This document shows, piece by piece, positions 59,201 through 62,200 of a stretch of DNA of 64,000 bases (position 1 is its first letter; each line of letters opens with the position of its first letter). A model generated the notes under the pieces. It did not search any database and was not told the DNA's origin. It was given only the letters and a program-made list of their open reading frames with translations. This DNA is from Metellina segmentata. Lineage: Eukaryota; Arthropoda; Arachnida; Araneae; Tetragnathidae. The DNA is taken from assembly GCA_947359465.1 (NCBI GenBank), contig OX375880.1, positions 17,740,120 through 17,804,119 of the forward strand, in the 5' to 3' direction. Both the position numbers and the translations under genes were made by a program.

Positions 59201-62200
59201 CTCCATGATCAAAAGTCAGTTCCTTTTTTTTTTTTCGTCTCTAGAAGGATAATCATCGAGTGTCGAATATGGTGTCAGAAACTAGTTTTGAGCGTTATTC
59301 CCCAATCTAATTATGGTATGAGGCATTTCCAGAAATAGACCAGACGCATTTTACTTTCTTCCACACAAATGCTCTGGCATGATATCTTTCGGGGTTACTT
59401 TACCCTTTAGAACAGTGGTCCCCAATCCCCGGGCCGCGGACCGCTACCGGTCCGTGGATCAAATGGTACCGGGCCGCCGAAGGAACATTAAAGTATTTCC
59501 ATTTTATTTACTGTGGTGTATTTCTCTCGGGTTTGTGCTGCTCTTATCTATGAAATGTCCACTCAAATTAGGAGGCGGTAAATAATAACTTGAAATTTGT
59601 TCTGTTACTAGAGCTTCAATTATGATTTCTGAATTCTGTATGTCTCTACTTTTCAACTGTGACAACTGTTTTCAAGTTGGCGGACAAAGTAGCTGCATTT
59701 AAAGCTAAACTGAAGTTGTGGAGACGGAGCGTGAACAGAGGCATTTTGGACATGTTTCAGACATTAGTGGGTATTTTAGGCGAGACTGAGCCTAAACATT
59801 CATTCTCCCAGTTGGTGCACGACTAGTAAGAAACCCACTGACTAATAAGGAATGAATACGCGATCCATTTGCCGACAAATCAGGCAAATCTAGCATGTCT
59901 GTGCAAGAAGAAGATCAATTGCTGGAGATTGCAAATGAAAGCGGCCTTAAAATTACGTTCGAGACAAAACCTCTGCTGGTGTTCTGGATAAAAGTCATGG
60001 CGGAATACCCTGAGATGCCCACCACAGCACTTAAATCCCTATTGCCATTTCAGGCAACCTATCTGAAGCGGGGTTTTCTGCAGTGACAGCAACCAAAACA
60101 AAACAACGGTATAAATTAGACATAAGCAACACACTTCGGGTGTCATTGTCTCCTATTACCCCCAGATGAAACCGACTCGTCGCAAAGAAACAAGCTCAGG
60201 GTTCTCATTGATTTATCGTTCTAGTGAGTTAAAATGTTAAATCACTTTATATTCATTTTTGTTAAAACTGTATTTTATTTTGAAGGCATGTTTAAATACA
60301 ATCAAATTAAAAATTTAAATCAAAACAATCTAAAATATAAACAGTCAACGTCACCTTCCCCCCCCCTCAGCTGGCCGCGTTAGAATTATCAAACGTTGAT
60401 CCGGTCCACGGCGATAAAAAGGTTGGGAAGCACTGCTTTAGACTACGGCCGGTACAGCAGTTGTACCATGTAAGTTATAAGAATCGCGCCAAGAAAAAAT
60501 TTAGACATCGGCCAGTACAGCAATTCCACCTTGAAAGTTATAAGAATCGCGCCAAGAAAGAATTTAAACTGCCAGTACATGAGTTGTACCTTAAAAAGTA
60601 TAAGAATCACGCAAAAATAGAATTTAGAATACGACCGTTACATAGTTGTACATTGAGAGTCATAACAATCTTTCCAAGAAAGAATTAAGCAACGGCCAGT
60701 ACATGAGTTGTACCTTGGAAAGTATAAGAATCATAGCAAGAAAGAATTTAGACTACGTCTGTTACAGCAGTTGTACCATGAAAGTTATAAAAATTGCGCT
60801 TGTTACATCTATAGCCGTAGTCAAAAGGTTAAAATGGAGGTGTACGTTAAATCTGTCCTGGTTTTAAATGTCCTCCACTTGGCTAGGTGTGCAAGTTTCG
60901 AGAGAGGATTGCTAGCTCCGGATCGACCTCGTCATCTGGCCGTGGTTCAAAATTACGTCGTGTCGTCCTCGAATCGGGTTTGATCCCGCACGGTCGCGCC
61001 AATAGCCTGTTGTGTTGCAGCAGTGCGACGTTAATTAAAATACCTACCTACCTTCAGGTGTATATGGGTTTCGTGGTCCTGAGATGCCCTATTGATATTT
61101 TTTTCCAATGGGTTTAACTTTCTTTAGTTAACATGAAGGAGTATTTCTTAAAAATATAGTTTCTGAAACTAAATGCGGCACTTGGTGAGTATCATTTGTT
61201 TTGGTAATTTACGAAGATTGTAAATAATATGTGGTCTCGTAAACCTCAACAATCCGATCATAATATTAACTCTAATAGGTGTACAATGACCTATTTAAAA
61301 AAATATTTACTTAACAGATAAAACCTTGTTGGAACGTTTAATCCAACGATTTCATCGGCTTGTCTTAGCCCATCTTACATACAATGGATTGGATTAAGCA
61401 GTGCTAAAAATAGGTTGTTGAAACAAAGGATGCCTCGAATCTTAAAACTATAGGAAAAGAATCTGCTCTCGTCTCTGACGACCCCCCCCCCCCCCCCGCC
61501 AGACTTGTTAAGTCAGGACACCCCTCAAGAATAACGGGTACCGGTAGCTTTTCTGGACACGCAGTGAGGGAAAGAGATACTTTTTTAAAATTGCGTTGGT
61601 GACAGTCTAAAAAAAAATTTAGGAAACATCCTTTTGATGTCCCATTTACTAAAGTTGTTACGGTATGGTGGATTTTTTGGCATATATATAGCAAATGTAC
61701 TCAAAAAACAATTTCATAAAATGTTTTGAATCGGCAGTTTTGGGAAAAGGTTGCCCGATATTTGACACCAAACTTTCTGAATATTATAGTGGGCATTCAC
61801 AATAACAAAGAAATACAAGCGTGACAAAACAAAATCTATTTAATATAAAATTTATTTATGTAAAAACTTTTTCAATTAACCTAACAACTTACATTATACG
61901 TCTAAAGTCCAGTAAAAAAGAGTCTTCCTCTTAAAAGCGCTGTGTAATTTTCGGTTATTGTTGAAATACGGGCTTGCAATGGTGAAGATAACGTTTACAA
62001 TGTCTCTACAACCTAGCTAATAGTTAATGACACTTCCAATGGATGACGAAACCGAACGGTATTGATACAGGAATATCTCATAATCGGTCACTTTCCCCTA
62101 ATATTGATAACTATTCCATCTAATCTGCAGCGACTTTGGAGATGAAGTAAGATCCGTCTAACCATCGAACTTCAGGGGTTGAGGTGTGTACCTGCTTCAC

